NCBI GenBank assembly: GCA_963784995.1
Contig: CAWATZ010000004.1
Span: 868,001 to 932,000, forward strand
Direction: 5' to 3'
Length of the DNA: 64,000 nucleotides
DNA from: CAWATZ01 sp963784995
GTDB taxonomy: Bacteria > Planctomycetota > Planctomycetia > Gemmatales > Gemmataceae
Position numbers and translations under genes: made by a program
Part shown: positions 6,599 to 14,159 of the stretch, piece after piece
Numbering within the stretch: position 1 is the stretch's first letter
Layout of the letters: each line of letters starts with the position of its first letter
The notes under the pieces: generated by a model
Told to the model about the DNA's origin: nothing
The model's input: the letters and a program-made list of their open reading frames with translations, nothing else
The model's database searches: none

Positions 6599-7321
6599 AT
6601 GAAATGGTTCTCATTCGTCGCCACAGGCCTGCTCGCGGTCGCCCTACTGGTGTGTGGCGCCGGCTGCTCCAGCGAGAAGAAGACCGGGGAGGGGGAAGGG
6701 GGCAAGAAGCTAACTGTGAAAGCCCCGGCAGACACCAGCATCAAGCCCGGCGAAACGGCCACGATCAACATCGACATCACCCGAGAGAAGTTCAACGACC
6801 CCGTGGAGTTGAAGTTCACCGGCCTCCCCGTCGGGGTCAGCATCATGGAGAACGACCTGACCATCTCCAAGGACGTGAGCAGCGCCAAGCTCACGCTCAA
6901 GGCGGGCGCCGATGCCAAGCCTGCTGCCGACCACAAGGTCACGGTGACGGCCTCGGGCGGCGGCATGAAGCCGGAGGCGACGTTCAAGGTGACCGTCAAG
7001 AAGGGCGCCGATACCGCAAAGAAGCTGACCGTGAAGGCGCCGGCAAACACGAGTGTCAAGCAGGGCGAAACGGCCCCGATCACCATCGCCATCACCCGGG
7101 ACAAGTTCAACGACCCCGTGGTGCTGACGTTCGACGGTCTTCCCGAGGGGGTCAGCATCATGGAGGACGACCGGACTCTATCCAAGGATGCCACCAGCGC
7201 CAAGCTCACGCTGAAGGCCGCCGCCGACGCCAAGGTTGTTGACGACCACAAGGTCACGGTGACGGCCTCGGGCGGCGGCATGACGCAGGAGGCGACCTTC
7301 AAGGTGACCGTCAAGAAGTAG
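6599..7321 (+). CDS. Lipoprotein with two tandem Ig-like repeats
   Basis: Lipoprotein signal MKWFSFVATGLLAVALLVCGAGC, then a Lys/Gly linker and two copies of a unit of about 100 residues. The first reads KKLTVKAPADTSIKPGETAT ... FNDPVELKFTGLPVGVSI ... DHKVTVTASGGG and ends in FKVTVKK; the second is about 75 percent identical by eye. The beta-rich pattern (KPGE, DPVxLxFxGLPxGVSI, HKVTVTASGG) resembles Ig-like repeats of planctomycete secreted proteins. The start is ATG 6599, directly after a perfect TAAGGAGG site, so expression is probably strong. Likely a periplasmic or outer-surface structural protein. Confidence 0.75.
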   Translation: MKWFSFVATGLLAVALLVCGAGCSSEKKTGEGEGGKKLTVKAPADTSIKPGETATINIDITREKFNDPVELKFTGLPVGVSIMENDLTISKDVSSAKLTLKAGADAKPAADHKVTVTASGGGMKPEATFKVTVKKGADTAKKLTVKAPANTSVKQGETAPITIAITRDKFNDPVVLTFDGLPEGVSIMEDDRTLSKDATSAKLTLKAAADAKVVDDHKVTVTASGGGMTQEATFKVTVKK

Positions 7322-7845
7322 ACCCAGTTGCGGCGTCAACCGAGGTGTTTCGCTCGTGTGGCTGGCAGCCAACGGCCCCGTGCTGGCGATCAGGGCCCCA
7401 GGTCGCCCTCGGATCGTTGTCCGTCGTCGCCAGTCACGGGGCTGTAGCGAAACGCGCGAGCGGTGTGCCGTTCCGCACACCGCACCTTGTCCTGTGCAGG
7501 CGCTGGACCTGGCTGCTGGCACTCGAGCCCTGCACAGGCTCCGTATTTCTCGTGCTTCGGGAGCTTTTCCAGCCGCGGAGACGTAGGTCTGGGACCGCAC
7601 CGTGCCTGGTTCGGAGGATGGGTCACGGGGAGAACGGAAACCTACGTTGCCGAGGCCCTCCTGTCGTCGTAGACGCCGTAGAACGCCAGAAGAGGGTGGG
7701 AAAGGGCCGCAGGCCAGTACCGTGAGGCCCGTCGGCAGACACCATCACCTATGATCTGCAAGGAAACGCTTGCTGCTGCATCGATTCCCTCCGGGGACAC
7801 TCCGTCAAGCGATGACGGGCAGCGCTTAACAGGATGAGGAGGTGG
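7322..7845. other. Gene-poor stretch
   Basis: No gene is recognised in these 524 bases on either strand. Short open frames exist but show no family pattern or ribosome site. It separates the lipoprotein gene from the PNPOx-fold gene and should contain the promoter of the latter. Confidence 0.5.
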
Positions 7846-8511
7846 ATGATGTTCATCCAAGAAATGTCGGAGAGCGATTGCTTTAACGCGCTCACACGCG
7901 CAAGGTTCGGCAGGCTCGCGTGTGCGCATGACAACCAGCCCTACGTCGTTCCCATCTATTTTGTCTACGAAGGCCCGTACCTTTATGGCTTTCTTTATGG
8001 CTTTACGACGCTGGGTCTGAAAGTAGAGTGGATGCGATCCAATCCCCTCGTTTGTGTCGAACTGGACGAAGTGGAGAGCAGTGATCAATGGACGAGCATC
8101 GTCATTTTCGGACGGTATGAGGAGCTCCCGGAACTGCCGGATACCCCCGAATGGACTCAGTACCAACGAGGCCCACACGAACCAGCGCAGCCAATGGTCC
8201 GCCCGACGTCGGTAAGCTCCACCCCAGGTCAGCAGGCGCGGCAGCACGCACACGAGCTGCTCCAACAGCACGCCGAATGGTGGGAGCCAGGCTGTGCTTC
8301 CCGCACCCACCATAATCCCGGCCAACCGTTGACACTCATCTTCTATCGCATCCGCACCGACCGCATCACTGGCCGTCGGGCCACGCGCAGTCCTGGCGGG
8401 CCAGTTGCGCCAAGGACATCCGCCCCTGCCCGAGACAGCCTTGGCTGGCTGCGCAGGGTCTTCCATGCTTTATCCAGGCCGTTTGCCAGTCGGAAAGGGA
8501 TGGAGAAGTAA
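7846..8511 (+). CDS. Pyridoxamine 5'-phosphate oxidase-fold (flavin/heme-binding) protein
   Basis: The first 100 residues carry the split-barrel pattern of the PNPOx-like superfamily: MFIQEMSESDCFNALTRARF, GRLACAHDNQPYVVPIYFVY, LKVEWMRSNPLVCVELDEVE and WTSIVIFGRYEEL. The C-terminal half (about 120 residues) ends with LTLIFYRIRTDRITGR, the usual last strand of this family, then a basic tail. Such proteins bind flavin, F420 or heme and are often stress-linked. Three nearby ATG codons exist; 7846 fits the AGGAGG site best. Substrate is unknown. Confidence 0.7.
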   Translation: MMFIQEMSESDCFNALTRARFGRLACAHDNQPYVVPIYFVYEGPYLYGFLYGFTTLGLKVEWMRSNPLVCVELDEVESSDQWTSIVIFGRYEELPELPDTPEWTQYQRGPHEPAQPMVRPTSVSSTPGQQARQHAHELLQQHAEWWEPGCASRTHHNPGQPLTLIFYRIRTDRITGRRATRSPGGPVAPRTSAPARDSLGWLRRVFHALSRPFASRKGMEK

Positions 8512-8564
8512 GGGTGACCCCATGCGGGGCAGCCGTGGTGACTGTCGTGCGGAGGGATGCGACC

Positions 8565-9852
8565 ATGGATCGAGTCACAATCACCGAGGAAGAACTCAAC
8601 GCGTTGCAATGGACGACCCTCGAATACTACATCCGGGAGGAGAACTACGGCAACGGTCTGATCGCCGACAAGACGCAGGCCGGCTCGCCGGCTAGCATCG
8701 CCGCCGTGGGGATGGCCCTGGCGACGTTACCGATCGTCGCCGAACGTGCACACTTGCCGCGCGAACTGATAGCCGAGCGGGCGCTGAACAAACTGCGGTT
8801 TTTCTGGAGGAGCCCGCACGGGCCGGAGCCAGACGCCACCGGCTACAAGGGGTTCTATTACCACTTCCTCGACATGGAAACCGGACGGCGCGTCTGGAAT
8901 TGTGAGCTATCCACCATCGACTCGGCGTTCCTGCTCGCAGGCGCGCTGACGGTCGCCACCTATTTCGACCGCAACACGGAGGATGAGCACGAGATCCGTA
9001 GCCTCGCCGATGCCCTCTATCGCCGCACGGACTGGCGCTGGGCCCTGAACGGCGGGGCGACGGTGACGCACGGCTGGAAGCCGGAAACCGGTTTTTTGCC
9101 CTACCGGTGGGAGGGCTACGATGAGGCGCTGCTCCTCTACGTGCTCGGCCTGGGCTCGCCGACGTACCCGCTGCCCGAGGAGAGTTACGCCGCCTGGGCT
9201 TCCACCTACGAATGGAAAACGGTTTATGGCCACGAGTACTTGTACTCCGGGCCCCTGTTCACGCACCAGCTGTCGCATCTCTGGATTGATTTCCGTGGCA
9301 TCCAGGACGCCTTCACGTGCGACCGGGGGATTGACTACTTCGAGAACAGCCGTCGGGCCACCTACGTCCACCAGCAATACGCGATCCGTAACCTGCTCGA
9401 GTTCGAGGGGTACAACGAGCTGTGCTGGGGGATCACGGCCAGCGACGGCCCTGGCTGGACCGTGCGCAAGGTCAAGGGCATCGAGCGGCGTTTCTTCGAC
9501 TACGTCGCGCGCGGCGCCCTATGGTCCCGACGACGGCACCATCGCGCCCTGGGCCGTAGTCGCCTCCCTGCCGTTCGCCCCAGAGATTGTGCTGCCGACC
9601 ATCAAGATTTATTCGCAGATGGACCTGGGCATGCTCGATCCCTACGGATTCAAGGCCACGTTTAACCGGACGTTTCCCGTGGAGGGGAGCGACCACGGCT
9701 GGGTGTCGCCCTGGCACTTCGGCATTGACCAGGGGCCGATCATCCTGATGATCGAGAACTACCGGACCGGTTTGCTCTGGCGGCTGATGCAGCGCTGCCC
9801 CTACGTCATCACGGGGTTGCGCCGGGCGGGGTTCAAGCACGGCTGGTTATGA
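8565..9852 (+). pseudogene. Glycoamylase-like (PF10091) enzyme, one frameshift
   Basis: The first 320 residues include IREENYGNGLIADKT, YKGFYYHFLDMETGRR, ELSTIDSAFLLAGALT and RWEGYDEALLLYVLGLGSPT. After the frame change near 9518 (in the run cgcgcggcgcccta) come YGPDDGTIAPWAVVASLPFA and IDQGPIILMIENYRTGLLW. These are the landmarks of the (alpha/alpha)6 glycoamylase domain that acts on beta- or alpha-glucans. Only one base is out of place, and length and order are otherwise complete, so this may be a working gene with a sequencing indel. ATG 8565 has GGAGGG upstream. No signal peptide is visible. Confidence 0.75.
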
Positions 9853-10370
9853 CTGCCGGCCGGGGCCGCGCGGCTGGGTTCACCAGCATGTCATCCCTGG
9901 CCGCCTGCACGGGGGTGGGCTGGGTGCCGGCGTACTGCTGCAGCAGGCTGTCGTTGTGGCGGAGGTCGTGCGCCGAGCCGGCCACCGCCGTGTGGCGCAA
10001 ACGAGACACGAAGGCCATTTGAGGAGAACCAGGTCAGGCTGCGGGGCAGGTCCATCCCGAAGCGCTGCAAGACCTGCAGCTGTGCCGGCGTGGCCGGGTC
10101 GTGATGCCATCGGGCCGTGGGCCTGTACCCGGAAAGGTCAGGGACCAGATCCCAGGGCGAGACGGCTCCCAGGGTCCAGTCGGTCGGGGCGTTGGTGAAC
10201 TTCTCCTGCTCCTCCGGCCGGCGCTTCGCTTCGCGCTCCTCGACCTGGCCGCTGGGCTCGCGCTCCTCGCCCAGCAGCGTGCCGACGACGTCAAGCAGAT
10301 GCGTGAACTGCATCAAGCCAACGGGGTCGGCAAGATCCCCAACCAGGTACGGCGCGAGCAACTGGTGCAG
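9853..10370. other. Mosaic of gene fragments without an intact gene
   Basis: Bases 9964-10032 are a copy (about 85 percent) of 387-454, the upstream region and ribosome site of the TerB-like gene, but no TerB-like frame follows. On the minus strand 10060-10180 reads WHHDPATPAQLQVLQRFGMD, similar to a short helical motif seen in planctomycete plasmid or helicase proteins. Nothing here is intact. Confidence 0.5.
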
Positions 10371-10618
10371 GCCGTCCATGACAAACTGGTGCCAGCAGGG
10401 AAAGAAGGGCAAGAGCCAAAACAACAAACCTCACCAAACAAGGAAACTCACGATGAAGAAAAACGAGGGGCCTCACCAAACAAGGAGACTCACGAAGAAG
10501 GAAGCAGGGAAGAAGGGAAAGAAGGTGCGGGCCGTCCATGACAAACTGGTGCCAGCAGGGAAAGAAGGGCAAGAGCCAAAACAACAAACCTCACCAAACA
10601 AGGAAACTCACGATGAAG
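10371..10618. repeat. 88-bp direct repeat, copies 10371-10458 and 10531-10618
   Basis: Two identical 88-base copies, 160 bases apart, run from gccgtccatgacaaactgg to ggaaactcacgatgaag. Each ends in AAGGAAACTCACG and a start codon (ATG 10453 and ATG 10613). The second copy starts the small gene at 10613; the first leads into a Lys-rich frame with no recognised product. It is a recent tandem duplication of a start region. Confidence 0.85.
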
Positions 10619-10831
10619 GAAAACGAAGAGACGAACGAGAGCAAGGAACAGCCGGGGAACGAGGAACAGGAGGCGACGAAACTGCTGGAGCGACTCAAGG
10701 TGATGGCGGAGCAGTGGCGCAGCCGGCTGGCGGACCCGATTCTTCAGCGAGCGATCGAGGCGGGGCAACTCGTACTGAGCCCGCTGGTGAAGGAACTGCT
10801 GGCCCTGTTCCCGCCAGCCGGGAAGAAGTGA
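10613..10831 (+). CDS. Small acidic helical protein
   Basis: 72 residues: MKENEETNESKEQPGNEEQE, then a helical part KLLERLKVMAEQWRSRLADP and LVLSPLVKELLALFPPAGKK. No family is recognised. AAGGAA lies 11 bases before ATG 10613. Its stop codon overlaps the likely GTG start of the ATP-grasp gene (GTGA), which suggests the two are translated together. Confidence 0.5.
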   Translation: MKENEETNESKEQPGNEEQEATKLLERLKVMAEQWRSRLADPILQRAIEAGQLVLSPLVKELLALFPPAGKK

Positions 10832-12129
10832 ACCGGCGCCTGGCCCGCTACACGAGACTGTTCCGCTCCCGGGGACAGCCTCAGGTCGGGGACTGGATGG
10901 ATAAGCTCCGTGACCATGTCAACGCGGTGGGCACGGAGGCTGCCCTTCAGGCGCTTGGCAGCGAGGTCAAGGGCGCAGGGGAGAGCGTTCAGTATGCAGG
11001 CTGGTCCGACATCGGCGACTTCGCCAGGGACTACCTCGACCGCAACGGCATCAGCCTGGTCCAGGGCGACGTGATGGACCCGGACAGGAAGGTCGTTTCC
11101 ACGGTCGCGCCTTCCTCCGACGCGGAGGGGACTCATTCACGGGGCCTGGATAGCGATGTCTTCCCCACCCTCCAGACGCTCAAGAACAAGCTGGACGTGG
11201 CCAAGCACCTACCGGGATTGGAGAAGAGCGAGGACATCGGCGTCATCATGGGCGGCGAAATGGGAGCCAAGGTTCCCAGGTTCTCTCCGGAGGTCGTGAG
11301 CAAGCTGGACGAGCGCTATGGTCAGGGGAAGTGGATCGTCAAACCTTACGGGGATGAGGCGTATGCCGGCTACGGCATCTTCTTCCCGCAGCGTGTTCAG
11401 CAGATCAAACAGGATGCCCAGAATACCATCTGGTCGGCGGGCGAGCACGTCGGTCGCTATGGTTTCAAGCTGCACCGCGACGGGTCCGGCAAGGTGATCG
11501 GGCTCAAGCACAAGGGGGGCAACGAGTACCTTTTCGGCACGGAGAAGTACAACAAGACGATTAAAGCCAATGTCCGGCACTGGGCCGACCGGGCGGCAGC
11601 AGCGGCCCCGAACGAGCAGGGGGCGACCTTGCCCGAGGGCAGCTTCATGGCCCAGCCGGCTTTTCCCGTGGTTGGCATCTCCAACGAGGAGCGGGCGGCC
11701 GGCGTAACCTTCAAGGCCGGACAGGAGGCGCGCGTGCATGTCGTGACGCAGGGCGGCAAGGCTTCGATCGTGCCGCATTCGACCTGGCTGAAGCAAGAAC
11801 CTCTGCCGGTCGTGTTCGAGAACGAGGACACCCTGGCAATGGCACAGGCCGCTCTCGATGCGATCAACGCCCTGCCGGAATCGGAACGCAATGGTCAGTT
11901 GTACGCGCCCGACATCGTCAAGACCGCAGACGGCTACAAGGTGGTCGAGGCCAACTCGGCCAATGAGGCGGGGGCCAGTGGTTACTTGCAGGACAACCCC
12001 TTCATCATCGACTCGTATGTCTCCCATCTGACCGGACGGGAGCCGACCCATGTCCGCTTTATTCGCAAGCTACTGACCTCGCGGAAGAAGGATGGCATGG
12101 ATAATGGGGCGATTTGTCGCGCCTGTTGA
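10828..12129 (+). CDS. ATP-grasp-like protein of unknown substrate
   Basis: About 433 residues. Supporting segments are GKWIVKPYGDEAYAGYGIFF, typical of the lysine and flexible loop that bind ATP in ATP-grasp enzymes, and near the end KTADGYKVVEANSANEAGAS, resembling the metal-binding E-x-N of the fold. The N-terminal 150 residues are novel. The frame is open far upstream (to 10117) but that part is low-complexity; GTG 10828 overlaps the stop of the preceding small gene and is the most natural start. ATP-grasp enzymes join a carboxylate to an amine or thiol; the substrate is unknown. The gene is followed by an MBL-fold gene, 19 bases away. Confidence 0.55.
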   Translation: MNRRLARYTRLFRSRGQPQVGDWMDKLRDHVNAVGTEAALQALGSEVKGAGESVQYAGWSDIGDFARDYLDRNGISLVQGDVMDPDRKVVSTVAPSSDAEGTHSRGLDSDVFPTLQTLKNKLDVAKHLPGLEKSEDIGVIMGGEMGAKVPRFSPEVVSKLDERYGQGKWIVKPYGDEAYAGYGIFFPQRVQQIKQDAQNTIWSAGEHVGRYGFKLHRDGSGKVIGLKHKGGNEYLFGTEKYNKTIKANVRHWADRAAAAAPNEQGATLPEGSFMAQPAFPVVGISNEERAAGVTFKAGQEARVHVVTQGGKASIVPHSTWLKQEPLPVVFENEDTLAMAQAALDAINALPESERNGQLYAPDIVKTADGYKVVEANSANEAGASGYLQDNPFIIDSYVSHLTGREPTHVRFIRKLLTSRKKDGMDNGAICRAC

Positions 12130-12148
12130 TCGCCCGGGGGAAGATGCG

Positions 12149-12730
12149 ATGAATTTGCCACAGTTTCCAGGCTGGCACCTGATCGGGGCCTACCCCGACA
12201 ACGAGCCCGACGACGTGGGCAGCTGGTTGCTTGTCCACAATGGAGAAGCGCTGCTGCTCGAAGTCCCGGAGGGGCTGACCGTGGCGGATGTGCAGCAGGC
12301 CCTGGACCGCCTGAAGGCAACGCTCCGCTATGTCACTGCCTCACACGATCATTACGATCATCTTGATCCCGATGTCTGGAATGCTTTGGCTCGGGCCTTT
12401 CCGGAAGCCAGGATGATCCACCCCGCAGAAGTCCAAGGGGACCGACTGTTGCACATCGGGGGAGAGTTAGTCTGCTTGGTCAAGGCTCCCAAGCATTCTT
12501 GGACAGACGTGGTAATAGTCTTTCGTGGGGTCGCCATGACGGGGGATATTGAGTTGGGCACCCTGATGTCGGTGAATGCGGATGTGCCACCGCGAACCAA
12601 GATCTGGAGCATGCGCTGGTTGCGCGACTTGGAGAAGCGGCAGGGCTATCACGTCCATTCCATTGTCAGTGCCCATCTCAACGACGTGCGGCAGGGGATT
12701 CACTGGCCTGATCTTTTCACCTGTTCTTGA
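12149..12730 (+). CDS. Metallo-beta-lactamase-fold hydrolase
   Basis: 193 residues with the metal motif as ASHDHYDHLDPDVW (a variant of HxHxDH), a later VKAPKHSWTDVVIVFRG and AMTGDIELG (Asp ligand), and SIVSAHL near the end (His ligand). No signal peptide is seen, so it is cytoplasmic. The N-terminus MNLPQFPGWHLIGAYPDNEP is short, consistent with a stand-alone MBL domain. ATG 12149 has GGGGGAAG upstream. It probably shares a transcript with the ATP-grasp gene. The substrate is not predictable. Confidence 0.75.
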   Translation: MNLPQFPGWHLIGAYPDNEPDDVGSWLLVHNGEALLLEVPEGLTVADVQQALDRLKATLRYVTASHDHYDHLDPDVWNALARAFPEARMIHPAEVQGDRLLHIGGELVCLVKAPKHSWTDVVIVFRGVAMTGDIELGTLMSVNADVPPRTKIWSMRWLRDLEKRQGYHVHSIVSAHLNDVRQGIHWPDLFTCS

Positions 12731-13263
12731 GAAAAAGGATGCGTTGCCCAGAACCCACACTGACTCTGCAAACGGCGCAGGACCTGGCCCGGCTGGGCTT
12801 CGCCGGCTATGACCTGCTGCCCCCGATGGCAGCTCTGCTCCCATCGAGGTCGCGCCGCTGCTCGACCAGCCCGGGACGTGGTTGGTTCTATCCAGCGGCG
12901 TGCATCGAGCCAGAGGGCCAGAGGCATGTGCCTCCGGGTGACGCCAGGCATCGCCGAACCAGTAGTCGGGAAGTCCTCGCCCACGGGAACATTGCGCTGC
13001 GTGCTCCGCTATCGGATGAAGAATTGAGGAAAAGAGCGTTGGCCCGAGGTCTCCTCGGCCTGTGCCCGGAGGGGAAACCAGCAGAACGGCCAGACCGGCT
13101 CACTGGAGGGAAAACCGTTGTAGCCATCCCTCCGCTGGAGTAGTATCGTACCGATGTGTTCAAGCTCGTATCTCGGAAGCGATCATCCGGGGAAGGCCGA
13201 CCGATTGAGGGTTAAAGTCGCCACCACAACGGCCGCCTCTGTGTCCTGGTAAGGAAAACTGAC
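12731..13263. other. Stretch without a recognisable gene
   Basis: An open frame of 138 codons (12727-13143, plus) overlaps the end of the MBL gene by four bases, but its translation (TLQTAQDLARLGFAGYDLLP, then Arg/Ser-rich) has no family pattern and unusual composition in its second half. I treat it as non-coding or a decayed gene. The last 100 bases should hold the promoter of the small gene at 13264. Confidence 0.4.
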
Positions 13264-13440
13264 ATGCGCACCCTGACCTTCAACGACAACGAACGAACTC
13301 TCCTCATCGAGATCCTGGGAGCTTGCCTCGCGAAGTTGCCGCATGAGATCCATCAGACCGACAATCGTGCGTATCGCGACATGCTTGAAGAAAAGCAAAG
13401 CACGCTCCAGCAGCTTTTTAAGAGATTGCAGGAATCTTAG
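13264..13440 (+). CDS. Small helical protein, 58 residues
   Basis: MRTLTFNDNERTLLIEILGA, then CLAKLPHEIHQTDNRAYRDM and LEEKQSTLQQLFKRLQES. It has a clean start with AAGGAA 8 bases upstream and normal codon use. The pattern of a short beta start followed by two helices resembles small conserved hypothetical proteins of many bacteria that carry no assigned function. Confidence 0.6.
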   Translation: MRTLTFNDNERTLLIEILGACLAKLPHEIHQTDNRAYRDMLEEKQSTLQQLFKRLQES

Positions 13441-13472
13441 GTCTCTGCGCGGCAGAAAGCCCCCGGCTGCCG

Positions 13473-13655
13473 GTGGAGCCGGTCGGCAGGGGCACGCCGG
13501 AACCTGAGAGGGCGACGGCTCCGATCAGCGCCCAGCGCGGCGGCCATGGCGGGGGCGGCCATGCTGGCGGCGGCCATGCCGTTGCTCACGTCGGGTCGGT
13601 CCACTACGGTGCCCGCCCGGCTCCTGTCCGCGATGGAAATGGGGGAATCATGTCG
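13473..13655 (+). other. Gly/His-rich coding remnant with short direct repeats
   Basis: Bases 13540-13585 contain near-repeats of ggcggccatg and translate as GGHGGGGHAGGGHAVAHVGS, a composition seen in small secreted planctomycete proteins. The frame has no secretion signal and runs into the TerB-like relic, so it is probably a fragment. Confidence 0.35.
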
Positions 13656-13657
13656 TG

Positions 13658-13866
13658 GGCCAGGACCACATCCTGGCGAACGGCCGGATCGATGCCGAGG
13701 AGTCCGCCTGGCTGCGGCGGCTGCTGTTCGCCGGCGGCAAGATCGACGACGAGGAGCGCAAGTTCCTGCACGAACTCAAGGGCGAGGCCAAGCAAATCAG
13801 CCGGAGTTCGAGGTGCTGTTCCATGAGTGCATGAAGCAGCCGCAGGAGCAGCGCACCTGTGGATAG
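13658..13866 (+). pseudogene. TerB-like relic, copy 3
   Basis: GQDHILANGRIDAEESAWLR and FAGGKIDDEERKFLHELKGE copy the second unit of the TerB-like protein. The first unit is missing, and a lost C (CAGCCCGG to CAGCCGG near 13800) shifts the frame before the tail PEFEVLFHECMKQPQEQRTC. Identity to 455-859 at the DNA level is about 85-90 percent by eye, so the duplication is fairly recent. Confidence 0.75.
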
Positions 13867-13879
13867 AGAACCAAACGAC

Positions 13880-14140
13880 GCGAGCCGAACTGGAAGCCCT
13901 CGGGGTCGTGGCTCCCCCGGAGAAGACCACCCCGGCCACAGTCCGCACCTCGCGCCGGCACACGGGGGCGAGAGGGTGGCCGAGTTACCAGCGTTGCGTG
14001 GACAACGCGCCGGCCCGCGAAGGCGGACGGCCCGCCATCAGCCGGGCAGATTTCACGTTCTGCCTGCTGGCGCTGGATTGGGGATGGAGCGTCGCGGAGA
14101 CCGCCGCCCGGCTGCTGCAGGAAAGCGGCAAGGCCCCGAA
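13880..14140 (+). pseudogene. C-terminal relic of a RepB-type primase
   Basis: Translation YQRCVDNAPAREGGRPAISR, ADFTFCLLALDWGWSVAETA and ARLLQESGKA matches the C-terminal helical part that follows the RepB/primase domain in many planctomycete plasmid or island proteins (the D-x-S-x-A-D-F-x-F-C-x-x-A-x-x-x-G pattern). The catalytic primase half is absent, and the fragment is cut by the end of the treY gene on the opposite strand. It is evidence that a plasmid or integrative element once occupied this place. Confidence 0.5.
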
Positions 14141-14159
14141 GGGCCTTTCTGCCTTCTGC

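Noticed and set aside
10117..10827. Upstream extension of the ATP-grasp frame
   Set aside because: Low-complexity Lys/Glu/Gly translation that reads through the direct repeats and the small gene in another frame; the GTGA overlap at 10828 is a better start.
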